Made by a program: the position numbers and the translations under genes
NCBI GenBank assembly: GCA_020740775.1
Contig: JAHEWK010000002.1
Coordinates: forward strand, 2,976,001 to 3,040,000
Direction of reading: 5' to 3'
From: Ilyonectria destructans
Lineage: Eukaryota; Ascomycota; Sordariomycetes; Hypocreales; Nectriaceae
DNA: 64,000 nt
Shown: positions 22,268 through 32,703 of the stretch, one piece after another
How the letters are laid out: each line of letters opens with the position of its first letter
Numbering within the stretch: the stretch's first letter is position 1
Notes under the pieces: generated by a model
Told to the model about the DNA's origin: nothing
Database searches by the model: none
What the model saw: only the letters and a program-made list of their open reading frames with translations

Positions 22268-23974
22268 ATGGGCAGCAACCAGGTTCCAGGTGAAGCTCCT
22301 CGATATAGCTTCAAGCACGCAGGGCTTGGGGAAATTCAGGGCATCGTCAGGGGCGGTGACTTTGTCCAGTTCCGCGGCATACCTTTCGCAGATATCCCTG
22401 CACGATTTCGTCAGGCTTCTCTCAAGACGACCCTCCCCCAGCAGCCCTTTGACGCCACCCAGCCGGGTCCGACTTGCCCGCAACTTACCTCGCAAACCTT
22501 TCCACCTTTCTGGGAAGGCCCCTTGGCTGAGGATGGTATCGTTCTGGATAAACCCAAGGTGGACGAGTTTGGATGTCTCAACCTGAACATCACAGCACCG
22601 AGAGACGTCCTGGAGGGACATGGCAAAGTGCCAGTGCTAGTCTTCATCCATGGTGGCGCCCTCATGGTTGGGAGTTCTAGCCTTCAGGTGGCTGATCGTG
22701 AGATTTATGATGGGATACGATTAGCACAACGCAGCGTCTATCTAGGGCGTCCGATTGTCGTGGTTTCTATCAATTACCGATTGGGACCCTTGGGATTTCT
22801 AGCGTCAACAGAGTTAGAGGCTTTCAACAAACACCATGGAGAGGCCGTTGGGAATTACGGGCTCCACGACCAGCGCCAAGCTCTCGAGTGGGTGTCACGA
22901 TTCATCGGCGACTTTGGAGGAGACGCCCAGAATGTCACCATCCAAGGTGGAAGCGCGGGTGGTGTATCTTGTCACTTCCAGGCCCAATTTCCTGACACCA
23001 AGACGAAGCGAGCCATCTTGTCCAGTGGTACCGTGCTGACGCTGGGTGCGATGCCTATCGCATACCATCAGGACAGGTTCGATAGCTTCGTCAGCAAGTT
23101 TTGTCCAGACAGTCAGGATGCCGTCAAGGGCCTACACTCTGTGCAAATTGAAGAGTTTGTACAGTACCCCATAGCAGGTTTCTATTATCCCGTCATCGAC
23201 AATGAATGGATAAAGGGGAGAACAGCAACCGCCTTGCAGAAACGGCCGACCTCAGTCGAGCTCTTGATTGGGTCATGTGCCTTCGAGGCAAGTCTCATCA
23301 CTCATGTCCAAACGGTTAGGTTTTGCTAATTAAAAACACAGCAAGACCTTACGCTTTCCATGATGGGTGCTCTAGACCCCGCGCATCCTCTCAGCGACAA
23401 AGCTCTCCGGGATCTCATGAGAGATTTCCTAACAACGGCCGGCCTGACTACGAATGTCGCAGACCTCTTCGGCCATTCGATACTGGACGCCTACCACCTC
23501 AATGACACACTCGAGACGCCGAGCAGGAATTTGGTGGGGTGGGCCGAACTTGTGGCAGACATGGTCTTTAGAATTCCTCCCTATCTCATCGGTTTAAAGA
23601 ACCCCGGCGCCAACGTCTATCTCTACGACTTTCAAGCCACAAACCCTTTCCCAGGCTGGGAAATTGGATACGGGAAATCCAACCATGCCATTAGCGACCT
23701 ATTTCTATTCAACGCCGCCGAAGACCTAGTAGCAGAGAAGCACCGAGCCGAGTATGTAGGCGCAGTGCACCAATTGCAGAAGGACTGGTTGGAATTCTGC
23801 TATGGCGAACTTAACTGGGAGCCATTTCAGGCCGGTGATGAGAAGCGACTGGGCCCAGTGTACGCGCTAGCGAATCACGGAAACTCGAACAAGTATGACT
23901 CTCTTGAAGCGGCCTTGGGCGAAACAGTGGCAAACAAATGGAAGACTGTCTTAAAGGCTGCAGAAACACTATAG
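22268..23974 (+). CDS. Type-B carboxylesterase/lipase (COesterase family)
   Basis: Serine esterase of about 550 residues from two exons (22268-23287, 23342-23974). Motifs in order: FRGIPFADIP near the N-terminus, CLNLNITAP, VFIHGGALMVG (oxyanion hole), NYRLGPLGFL, GNYGLHDQRQALEWV, and nucleophile elbow GGSAGG with Ser229. The catalytic Glu is residue 340, the last codon before the intron, and His455 lies in SNHAISDLF. The intron has a GC donor (GCAAGT) and an AG acceptor; skipping it would stop the protein soon after residue 340. There is no signal peptide, so the enzyme is probably intracellular, unlike many secreted family members. It diverges from the sugar porter but has no clear link to sugar use. 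Confidence 0.87.
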
Positions 23975-24149
23975 AGAAATAGCTTCGCTGTGCTTAAGAA
24001 TTTGAGTTAGAGAATAAAACTCTTTGACACCAAGTATGAAAACCGCCTGAAGCGGTGAAAACTTGCTAATTTGGATAAGTATATCATCATATCAAAACCA
24101 CAGCGGCAATTAAGGCCATGGCCCACCCGGTTTAAGGGACAGAGTTGCG
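23975..24149. other. 3' flank of the carboxylesterase
   Basis: Short non-coding stretch with no recognisable feature other than the likely 3' UTR. Confidence 0.4.
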
Positions 24150-24400
24150 GCTGCTGTAGCCCGTTGCGCTGCCTGTAGCTGCTATAGCTTCAGTGAGAAA
24201 GTGAGATACAGCTCTGCAGCCTGCTAAAAGAGAGATGGCTGCAGCTGCTAGAGCCCGCTATACAATAGTGGGCAACAGTAAATTAAGCATGGTAATTTAT
24301 TGTCGCTATAGCCCGCTATAAAATACAGTGATATGACCACTGTAGGCCGCTATAAAAAATACAGGTTATAGTGGACTACAGTGGCTATAGCTCTATGTTC
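24150..24400. repeat. Degenerate simple repeat rich in GCTATA/TAGC words
   Basis: The words TAGCCCGCTATA, CTGTAG, GCTATAG and their complements recur many times in both orientations, so the stretch could fold on itself. There is no reading frame. It lies just left of a retrotransposon RNase H remnant and may be part of that old insertion. Confidence 0.6.
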
Positions 24401-24594
24401 AATTGGGGATTTTTTGTTGGGATTGTTTTTGCGCGTTGGCGCACCTTGTCTAATGTGCCACCGTACGTAGAGCTATGATCAAGTTGAGGAGCCTCGTCTA
24501 GTGACGAGGGCAAATTTTATCGAGGAAGGCGCTTGTTTTTGCCATCTTGATGAACTTGTTAAAAGTTTCTCCCTGTTGCGAGGTTGACCGCTGT
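24401..24594. other. Probable degraded retroelement sequence
   Basis: On the minus strand the reading continues from the RNase H remnant with stop codons and no further clear motif. Nothing else is seen. Confidence 0.3.
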
Positions 24595-24830
24595 CAGTTG
24601 GTGAGTGCCCCTGTCGATTCAGCATCAAAGACCTCAGCAGGCCCGAGGCAGCCTGAGCCGTTGAGGATTAAGAGGTCAGTTCGGTGAATGGTGAAGCCAT
24701 AACTGGCTGCTCCCTTCGAGGACAAAGAGCCGTCTGAGGATACAATCAGGACAGTGACTGAAGCCATCGCTGGAAGACCATCGCCGATCCTTCTTTCGAT
24801 GCTAGCTGCAGGGGCACTGCCTTCGTGTGA
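24595..24830 (-). mobile_element. Remnant of a non-LTR retrotransposon RNase H domain
   Basis: The minus strand reads VSSDGSLSSKGAASYGFTIH then LNGSGCLGPAEVFDAESTGAL. This is the first half of the RNase H domain found at the end of ORF2 in Tad1-type fungal LINEs: the (Y/S)xDGS strand and the PAEVFDAE helix carrying the catalytic Glu. It stops (TGA) soon after and no reverse transcriptase is attached, so it is a relic. It differs from the RNase H of the 5.9 kb element in this window, so it comes from another family or a much older copy. Confidence 0.65.
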
Positions 24831-25084
24831 CCGTTGACAGCGTTGACCAGATGATAGGGTAACTACTGCGTTTTAATAGTTAGGCGTATTCTTCGGGTAA
24901 TTCTCCGGTAGTCTGCTCGCGGAAGTAGAACACAAGTTAATCCGGTGCTTCTGCGCAAGTTATTTGCATGAACAAACATCACGTCTCGCATCTCGCGACC
25001 CTTATCGTCTCCCCACGAGGTAACCGTGGCCGCTATGAAGACCTAATGGCAAGCCTGTCTTGCAGAATCTCCTGAAGCTTACAA
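24831..25084. other. Upstream region of the next gene, nothing specific seen
   Basis: 254 bp without a conserved frame, probably the former promoter of the gene starting at 25085. Confidence 0.35.
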
Positions 25085-26854
25085 ATGACAATCCTCGATG
25101 AAATTGACGCCCATGTTGGCCTCCGACCGCACTGCGGTGCATGTGGCAGCCTAATGAAAGTTGGTGAGCGACTTGTAGTGCGTAAGTCCGTAAATGAATC
25201 GCTCCCTTTCACTAAAGCCCAATCCTGATTGCAAGTTCCTACCTGGGTAGTACTCGGTAATAACGACTCGACCGCCTATTCGCACCGCAAAGGTCCTTTC
25301 CTTTTCCCTGAATATGGCCCTAATCTTCGAGACGAGAACGGCGTCTACCTGTGTCGAAAACCCGGTTGCAAATGCTGTGTCATTTCACCCGAGGTATCTA
25401 CTCTACACCTAGATTGCTTCGACGTTGTAGCGCAACGATGCAAGCTGGACGATTATTTGGACTACCTCTGGATTGCTACTGCCTGGCGGACTCCGTGGCG
25501 TCAAGCACCCAATCTTCACCTCGAGGAACCGGCTATCACGCCAGATTTGTCAAGAGCTGATGACCTTGGCATATCGAGAATGAGGGTCCTTCCCCCAGAA
25601 ATACTTCGCATGGTTCATGGCAATTCGGCCACCAGTCTGTTCTGGCGGTACAGCGGAGCTCTTGACCTTGCTCGACGACTATCCACTGCTTCTTTAGATG
25701 AACTCCTCTCAGTTCCCTTGTATACTATCTCGGCGTGGAAACGTGGTGGCCCACCGGCATTATCAAAGATAGCCCGTCAACTGCCAATTTTCCGTTTGAT
25801 AATCGACTCATATGGAATCAGAGAGATCGAAAGACTACCTGAGAGACCACGATTCCAAAGAACGCGAAGTGACAGTCTCGCGTTCGTCATACTCGAACAG
25901 TGCTACCTCCAGGGTGTCACAGCACACTTCAAGGTAATAATACCCTCCAACAGCCGAAAACTTATGCTGATGCCTCGTCAGTTTGGATTTTTACGTTTGG
26001 AGTTGCCTGAAACATGTTATAGCCTTCAGATTTGGGATACACCAACACCCCCTGTGATAGAGCAATGCACTTTTTACCCAGCAGATATCACCAGCTCTAC
26101 TTATTTCCGAACGATCGAGTTGTGTAAAACGACCTGAATTACCCTCTTCTTCTGTCTCGGGGACGTCTATGCCATTCATGCTCATACAAAGGCAGCCCCA
26201 TGCGCCGAGGTGACGTATCGTTGCCTTTCCAGTCGACGTCAGCGATCCATCACTTGGGCATATATGCCAATTCCAGAGAACGATTCCATTGTTGCATTTG
26301 GAACACAAATGGCACTGCCCGGCAGTGATTTCGAAGTGAGCACCTACCTACTTGTAAGTTTGGTCTTCGACAGCAAGATATTTTTCGAAGGCATTAGGGT
26401 CTAATTGATCCAGTTCCGCTTGAGACTCGCTGGCGATGTCGCCGTTGGCCTCAAGTCCTTGAAGGGTACTAAAGATTTGCTCCTGAGCAAATCGCCATCG
26501 TTGAGACTTATATACAACACCCGCGAATTGGAGCCAATTTCTGCAATCGGCGCGTGCGTCAAGGAAAAGGATGAACCCGGACCAATAGGCCGGTTTTGTC
26601 ACCCTCTTGTTGACCATCCCTCGTTTCGAGATGCGTATTTCTCCCTTGCCCCCTTGGAGAGAGTCAGCCGCATTCGCATTTTTAACAATGAAGAAAACGG
26701 ATTCTGCATGGGTATTTTGTTGGATTATGAGAACGGTGCGCAGAGGTCACTTGGGCAGTGTCGAATAGATGTCGATCCCATCGAATATTGCTCCAAACCG
26801 GTACGCTTATGCTTCCTACGTAGGACTTATTTTCGACCCCCTCTTGGAGATTGA
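25085..26854 (+). pseudogene. Fungal expanded-family protein of unknown function, broken by one TGA codon
   Basis: Exon 1 (25085-25181) encodes RPHCGACGSLMKVGERLVV, which joins through a 54-bp intron to LPTWVVLGNNDSTAYSHRKG and a Cys-rich block (YLCRKPGCKCCVISPEVSTL). This is the N-terminal zinc-like region of a large uncharacterised fungal family, followed by LPPEILRMVHGNSATSLFWRY. At 26135-26137 a TGA interrupts the frame, but the same frame continues with the next family block (LGDVYAIHAHTKAAPCAEV, RRQRSITWAYMPIPENDSIV). A further intron (donor about 26355, acceptor about 26414) leads into FRLRLAGDVAVGLKSLKG and on to 26854. Glycine is usual where the TGA lies. Either this is a pseudogene or a sequencing error; no function is known for the family. 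Confidence 0.65.
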
Positions 26855-27922
26855 TCTCGCATTTTTGTCGTTCTAACAGTGCACCTCAACCAGCTTGCAT
26901 CGCCAGGATGACGGGGGAAGTTTATCTTCCATGTGAGGAGCAGACGTGATGTGAATTAGACTACACTCCTCAGCGGTTAGCCGTTGTTTGTCGCTTGTGC
27001 AATTTTGGGCACTATTTAGTCTACCGCGCGGACCAGTTTAGGGCTGAACGGCCCGACCCTTGCCCGCTAATTCGAGGATGTAATGGGTGTGGCGCTAGCG
27101 AGTCGAGGTCGTCTCACGTCTGACCCTGCCTTCTCGACGGCTGCAATTCGACTCCGACCCATCGTTGATGAGCATCTTGCCTACGTACGGGGGGGTTCAG
27201 CGACCGACCGTGTCCATGACACATGGGTACCATGCCAGTGGCCACTGCTGAGTGCGAACGTCGATGGGCCGTAGCATAAGCAAGCGCCATCACGGAACAA
27301 GTTCTCGTGCTTATTTCCAGTATGAGCCGTCGCATGTCTCCTAAAAATAATGTATTGTCCGACCCAATCGTTGTGAAATGCATGAAAGCGGTTTTGCTTG
27401 CAGGATCCCACGGTTTGATGATCCATGTCAGTGCTCACCAGGGCATCAGAGCTGTTCCTCGGACAGGCGAATTGGCATCCTTGCCCGCCAGGCCATGGCG
27501 ACGAAGTCGACCACGGTGAAAGTCCTGGGTCGCGGCAGGTGATCGCGGCTGCCGCTTTGACGCCCACTAAATCAGCCTAGCCAAATGCAGGTCGCGGCTT
27601 GAATGCTCTGTCCTACCATCGATGCCGTGTCCACGCCTCTGTCCTCCGGGCCCACGCCGAGACATGTTCCGGTTCCACACGTTCGGGTACTTCTGCGTCG
27701 GAGATGTTGAACACCACGTACGGTGACAGCCTCGTCGCGCTGATGGAAGCACCACGTGATTGCCCAACTCAGCCACACGTGAACTGTCCACGCTCGGCTC
27801 AGCCATAAACAAAGAAATCTCGCAAGAAGCATCAGGCCAATGTACACAACCCGTGCGAAATGGACCAGGCAGTGAGTGTAAATTGAGATATAGCAGAAAG
27901 CTACTAAATCTTATGCTTCCAG
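26855..27922. other. Gene-poor stretch, no gene recognised
   Basis: About 1.07 kb. Short open frames exist on both strands around 27080-27850 but none has a recognisable domain and they overlap heavily. An upstream exon of the gene at 27923 may lie here but could not be identified. Confidence 0.4.
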
Positions 27923-28876
27923 ACTCGCCAACGGGCACCGCCCTTCTCAAATGAGAACGCCCTCCGATCGTCCGCGCACGCGGCCCTCCCGCACAACTTC
28001 CGACATAACGACCAGCTGTTAGACCCAAGGAAAGAGACGTGTGCATACCTCAAGACCGACCTCCAAACTCCCATGCTAAGCAAGATTCATCGACTCCTAT
28101 GGCTCGCCGGCTTGCCACGACCCGCCCGCCCCCTCCATCGACAGAGGTTGCTACTCCGAACCATTTACCTCACCGAGTCCCCCGACGAGCATCTTGTGTG
28201 GCACGAGACATGCATCTTCATCAAGCCCCTGCCTGAATACCTTCTTGACTACGAGTTTTGGGGCTAAGAGTTATGCGCTGATGAAGCGCTTCACAAGAGC
28301 GCCTGCAGCCTACTTCTGTCCTATGCCTGGCTAGTCTGCTATAAGAGCGACCTGTATATTGCGGGCGAGGCGGGTCTACTACCTGCCAATATTGACTGGA
28401 ATGCCTGGACTGCATTTATGGTGGATTTTACTGACCATATCGATGTATATACGTTATGCCAAGTGGACAGTCGCTACGGCTACAGTGAGCTACGCCTATC
28501 GCGGCTCAACACTCTCTACCGCTTCGGTGCTGCCGGGTTCTTGCTGCGAAACACAGTGTACGGCTTCATGTCGGCCTCGACACGCTACACGACCTTCTTC
28601 GAACGCAACTTTGGCTGGATCTTGGCCGCCTTCGTCTACATTTCTGTTGTTCTGTCGGCCATGCAGGTGGCATTGGCCACAGAGAGATTTGGTGATGACC
28701 TTCGCTTCCAGCAATTCTCATACGGGATTGCTCTGGTGTCGATGGCCTTTGTCTTGGCGGCAGTTGCGATAATGCTTCTTGTATGGTCGACGCTTTTTTG
28801 GTTCCACCTGTTGTCGACTATTCAGTATTGCAAACGGGTGGCCTCACAGCGACGGGCCAGAAGCCAAGCCGGGTAA
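27923..28876 (+). pseudogene. Fungal expanded-family membrane protein, broken by one TAA codon
   Basis: After a splice-acceptor-like TTCCAG, one frame runs YLKTDLQTPMLSKIHRLLWL, AGLPRPARPLHRQ, HLVWHETCIFIKPLPEYLL, then a TAA at 28265-28267, then in the same frame LHKSACSLLLSYAWLVCYKS, RYGYSELRLSRLNTLYRF and a C-terminal pair of membrane segments (FGWILAAFVYISVVLSAMQV and FVLAAVAIMLLVWSTLFWFH) to 28876. These blocks in this order define a large uncharacterised fungal family that combines a cytosolic region with C-terminal helices. The single stop in otherwise good sequence indicates a young pseudogene. The N-terminal exon is not found. Confidence 0.62.
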
Positions 28877-29304
28877 TTTAGGAAGGAGGAATTTTGGCCG
28901 TAGCCCTTATTCGTGAGCTGATTTGCTTCTCCTACATGCTATACCTACATGCAGGCTGCGTTGGTGACGGCCAGTGAGTGGCGGGGCTAGCTGCTACGTT
29001 GTCGCCGCTGTCTGATCAAGTCAACCAAATTGATTGGCCCAGTTCGTGACGAGCACTTCTCTGTTGGTTGCACAACCTGCTTCAGCCGCAATCCAAGAGG
29101 CAGCCCAGATGCCCTTCCTCTCCCCGCTCTCCCGTCCATTCATCCCTCAACTTTAATCCGCTCATCGATACTGCAATTCTGCCATTCCACCCAGGAGAGT
29201 AAAGGTAGCCGCTACGGTAACCCTCGACCTTAACGGGAAGACACAGCAGGACAGCAACCAGAGTAGGCTCCACTGCCGTTCTGAGCTTCGAATGCACTAG
29301 AATT
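28877..29304. other. Intergenic, upstream of the TPR NLR
   Basis: 428 bp with no conserved frame; the right part should be the NLR promoter. Confidence 0.45.
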
Positions 29305-32300
29305 ATGGATCTACAAGTTGCTGGCCAGCTCGGCGTGCTGGCCATCGTCACGATCGCTACCCTCGTCACATATCGTTGGCTTTTCGGCAGACACACTGCG
29401 CCGTCATCGAAATCTGTGCACCCAGCCAGGAAGGCAACGAAAGGTGGCAGAACATTCCGTGTCCGTGGTGTGCCCCTCGGCTGGGACGCCGACCGTTTGC
29501 AATCTTTCCTGGCGGACCACGAGAGCTCTGCTGGCGCGACCGTCAAGTCCCTTGCCCACGAGATTCACAGGCGTTCTAGAATTGCCACAGTTACCTTCCA
29601 GAATGTCCCCTCTCAGCTCGAGTCGCTTCGAACCGGCCAGACTTGGTCCAATTCACTGCCGAGCCCATCCGAGAATCAGCCCGTTCGCAGCCACCCACTA
29701 ACGCTCGACGATGACTTCCTCGGCATCACCACCCTCTACACCCCTCCTCTGGAGGACCATCGAGTCGAGTAAGTGGACCAATCGGAAGAAGCGGCGCGTG
29801 CTAATTATCTCAGTATCATTGCAGTATCCGGCCTCGGTGGACATGCGTTCGGGTCGTTCAAAGAGAGGAATGGCGGCCACATGTGGTTACGAGACTCTCT
29901 TCCATATGATATCACCCGGGAGGATACCGACGATCCAATAGCGCGCGTGATGATCTACGGTTACGAATCGAGTGTTGCGCAGAGCAAGAGTATACAGAAC
30001 TTAGAGGATCTTGCGACATCGTTTCATAATAGCCTGCTCGCACTGGCAAGTAGTCCGACAATCAGACCGATCATCCTCGTTGCCCATAGCTTAGGAGGGT
30101 TGATCGTCAAGCAGGTAAGCTTATCAATATCTTTATTTCCACTGTAAGCCCTAACGTATGTATCCTAACGCCTGTAGTAGACCCTGATATCACTATCGAA
30201 ATCGAAGAACGAGGACGATATGAAGCTTATTCAAGCAGTATATGGAATTATCTTTTTCGGAGTCCCCCACGACGGCATAGATATCAGTTCACTTATCCCG
30301 ATAGTTGGGGACGGGCCAAACCGTTTCTTGATCGAATCGATCGGCCGTATTAATTCTCAGATCCTCAGCATCCAACAACGAGAGTTCCACACAGCGTTGG
30401 GCCAGGAAGGCGACTCGGAAATTTTCTGCTTCTACGAAACGGTTAAGTCCCCAACAGCACAACAAGTATTCTCGTCTACTACTCATTCACGTACATATAC
30501 TAATGCCGAGCAGGACAAATATGGCAACTGGGCGATGGCCGGACCAGCCGCAGTCCTAGTTACCAAGTCTTCTGCTACACATTGCCGGTCGTGGGAAGAC
30601 GGCCCGGAGCACGTATGTGCCGTTGCCCGCACGCACTCCGACATGGTCAAATTTGGGCCTCAGGACCACGAGTACGATAATGCTCGTGAGAGGCTTAAGG
30701 GTCTCGCTCGAAGGGCGCTGACGGCACGGCTTCGGATTCAGGCTTCGGATGCGAAGTGTATGTAATAGACGGTACTGTCGTAGCCCATACTAAAAGTGTT
30801 CAGTTCTCGTCCCATACGAACAAAACCAAGACTTTGTTGAGCGCTCCGAAATTCTGAAGGACCTGAAACTGCAACTTGGCTTTGGTCCGCGCAAGGGTGC
30901 CGTTAAGGGTGCCGTCGAGCCGCGGTCAAGGGTATCGCTACACGGGCTCGGTGGTGTTGGGTACTTACCTCCCCCCCATTATCAAGACAGCAGTATAAAG
31001 TCTGACTCGTCATAGCAAAACGCAAATTGCAATAGCTTATGTCTACTGGCTCCGACAGACGTGTCCTGATGTGTCAGTTTTCTGGGTTTATGCCAGCAAC
31101 GCAGAACGCTTCCACCAGGCTTATTCCTCAATCGCGCAAGAATTCGATATCCCTGGATATGATGATCCAAAAGTCAACGTGTTATCGCTCGTTAAGACCT
31201 GGCTAGAGACCAAATACCGGAGTCGGTGGCTCATGGTGATCGACAATGCTGACGACACAGAGCTCTTCTTCCGGTCACAGCAAGGGAGGAATAAAGCTCA
31301 TCTATCGCCCAGTCCAACCAACGCAGAAGGCAACCTAAGTCGCTACATCCCCGAGTGTGCCTACGGATCGATTCTCATCACGACTCGGAATAAGCAGGCA
31401 GGGTTGCGGCTCGCTCGGGGGAAGCGTCCGATTGAGGTCAGTGGGATGACCGACAGCGAGGCGTACCAATTAGTACGCGCAATGCTAGAGGGGGATGAAG
31501 TCACCGCTAAAGAGACACTGCTCCTCGCAGCCCGGCTGGGACATTTGCCGCTTGCGCTCGCGCAGGCAGCAGCATTCATCCAAGAAAATACTATTTCAAT
31601 CAGCGAATACGTTCAGCTCTTGGCTGAAAGTGACTCTGTACTAGTCGATCGTCTAAGCGAACCGTTCGAAACAGTCGGGAGAGACTCAGATACACCGCAC
31701 GCACTCACGGCAACGTGGATTATTTCATTCGAGCAAATCAAGCGGCGACATTCCTTGACGAGCGATATCTTATCTTTAATCAGCCTCTTTGACCGCCAGG
31801 CCATCCCGAAAGATTTTGTGGCTGATTACTGGCATCGGAGGCGGCCGAAAGAGTCAGAGGCAGCCGAGGCGAGTGAGGCAGCAGATATCACCAAAGTTCT
31901 AGGCACTCTCAAGGCCTTTTCCTTCATATCAGAGGGAAAGTATCGGACTGTGGATATGCATCGATTGGTACAGCTGGTGACGCGTAAATGGCTCGTCAAC
32001 AAGGGTAAGATGGCCGAGTTCACGCAACATGCTCTCGGGATAGTGTCAGATGCCTATCCGTACGGCCAGTTTGAGCATCGAGAGGTGTGCCTAAAATACC
32101 TTCCGCATGCTGATGCTGTGCTCAAGACCAAAGGGACTAGTTTCAGGGATGAAAAAATTGCAAGGGCGACTCTCTTGCATTATGTGGGAAGCTATTTTTC
32201 TTATCAAGGGCGATGGAAGGACGCTGAGAAGTACCAAGCTCGCTCAGTGAAGCTAAGGGAAGGAATTTTTGGTGAAGAGCATCCCGACACGCTGAGCAGT

Positions 32301-32492
32301 ATGGCCCACCTGGCGTCAACATACCGGGACCAAGGGCGGTGGAAAGAGGCGGAAGACATAGAGGTGCGGGTGATGGAGATGAGGAAGAGAGAGAGAGAGA
32401 GAGATATGATTAACGCCAAAGGGAGCGCGAGGCGCTCCAGCCTCCCTGGGGGCATTTGGCGTGCAGAAGACTATCTAACAGCTAACAGCTAA
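29305..32492 (+). pseudogene. NLR-like gene, 5' part: membrane anchor, serine hydrolase, NB-ARC, first TPRs; cut by a retrotransposon
   Basis: The start at 29305 opens with a membrane segment (LGVLAIVTIATLVTYRWLFG). Next is an alpha/beta hydrolase domain, VSGLGGHAFGSFKER to VAHSLGGLIVKQ (GHSLGG-type nucleophile elbow) and IIFFGVPHDGI. The NB-ARC domain has P-loop GLGGVGKT, split by an intron after GG, Walker B WLMVIDNADD, the ILITTRN sensor and GHLPLALAQAAAFI. TPR units begin near 32160. Exons: 29305-29768, 29814-30114, 30181-30465, 30514-30757, 30804-30960, 31016 onward. The 48-bp intron 30466-30513 is stop-free and in frame, so it is easily missed. At 32389 the gene runs into the retrotransposon and stops at 32492 after about 30 foreign codons. 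With the 3' part it would encode about 1173 residues. A truncated protein lacking most TPRs could still be made. Confidence 0.82.
32376..32389 (+). repeat. Left target-site duplication of the retrotransposon
   Basis: The 14-bp word GAGATGAGGAAGAG is matched at 38268-38281 with one difference (G to A at position 9). Taking one copy as original makes the TPR repeat period across the insertion exactly 126 bp. Confidence 0.8.
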
Positions 32493-32703
32493 GCTAACAG
32501 CTAAACGCAGCTATAGGATATCCTGCACATCTGGCCTAGTAGCTAGGAAAGTTGCAATCCGCACCCGTGGGCTCCTTCATTCGAGCTCGTATTCGGTCTG
32601 TAGCTGGCTAAGGGATCTTAAAGTCAAGGTCTAAAGTCGTTGAGAGAGTCTCTCAAGGGGTCTGCTAGGGTTGCTAGCAGGGAAAAAGGAGGGATCTGCC
32701 AGT

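Noticed and set aside
14631..23974. A secondary-metabolite gene cluster
   Set aside because: The esterase, regulator and porters might suggest one, but there is no synthase, cyclase, P450 or other backbone enzyme; a sugar-use set explains the genes better.
27567..28046. 159-codon minus-strand frame
   Set aside because: No recognisable feature, and it overlaps the plus-strand family exon from 27923.
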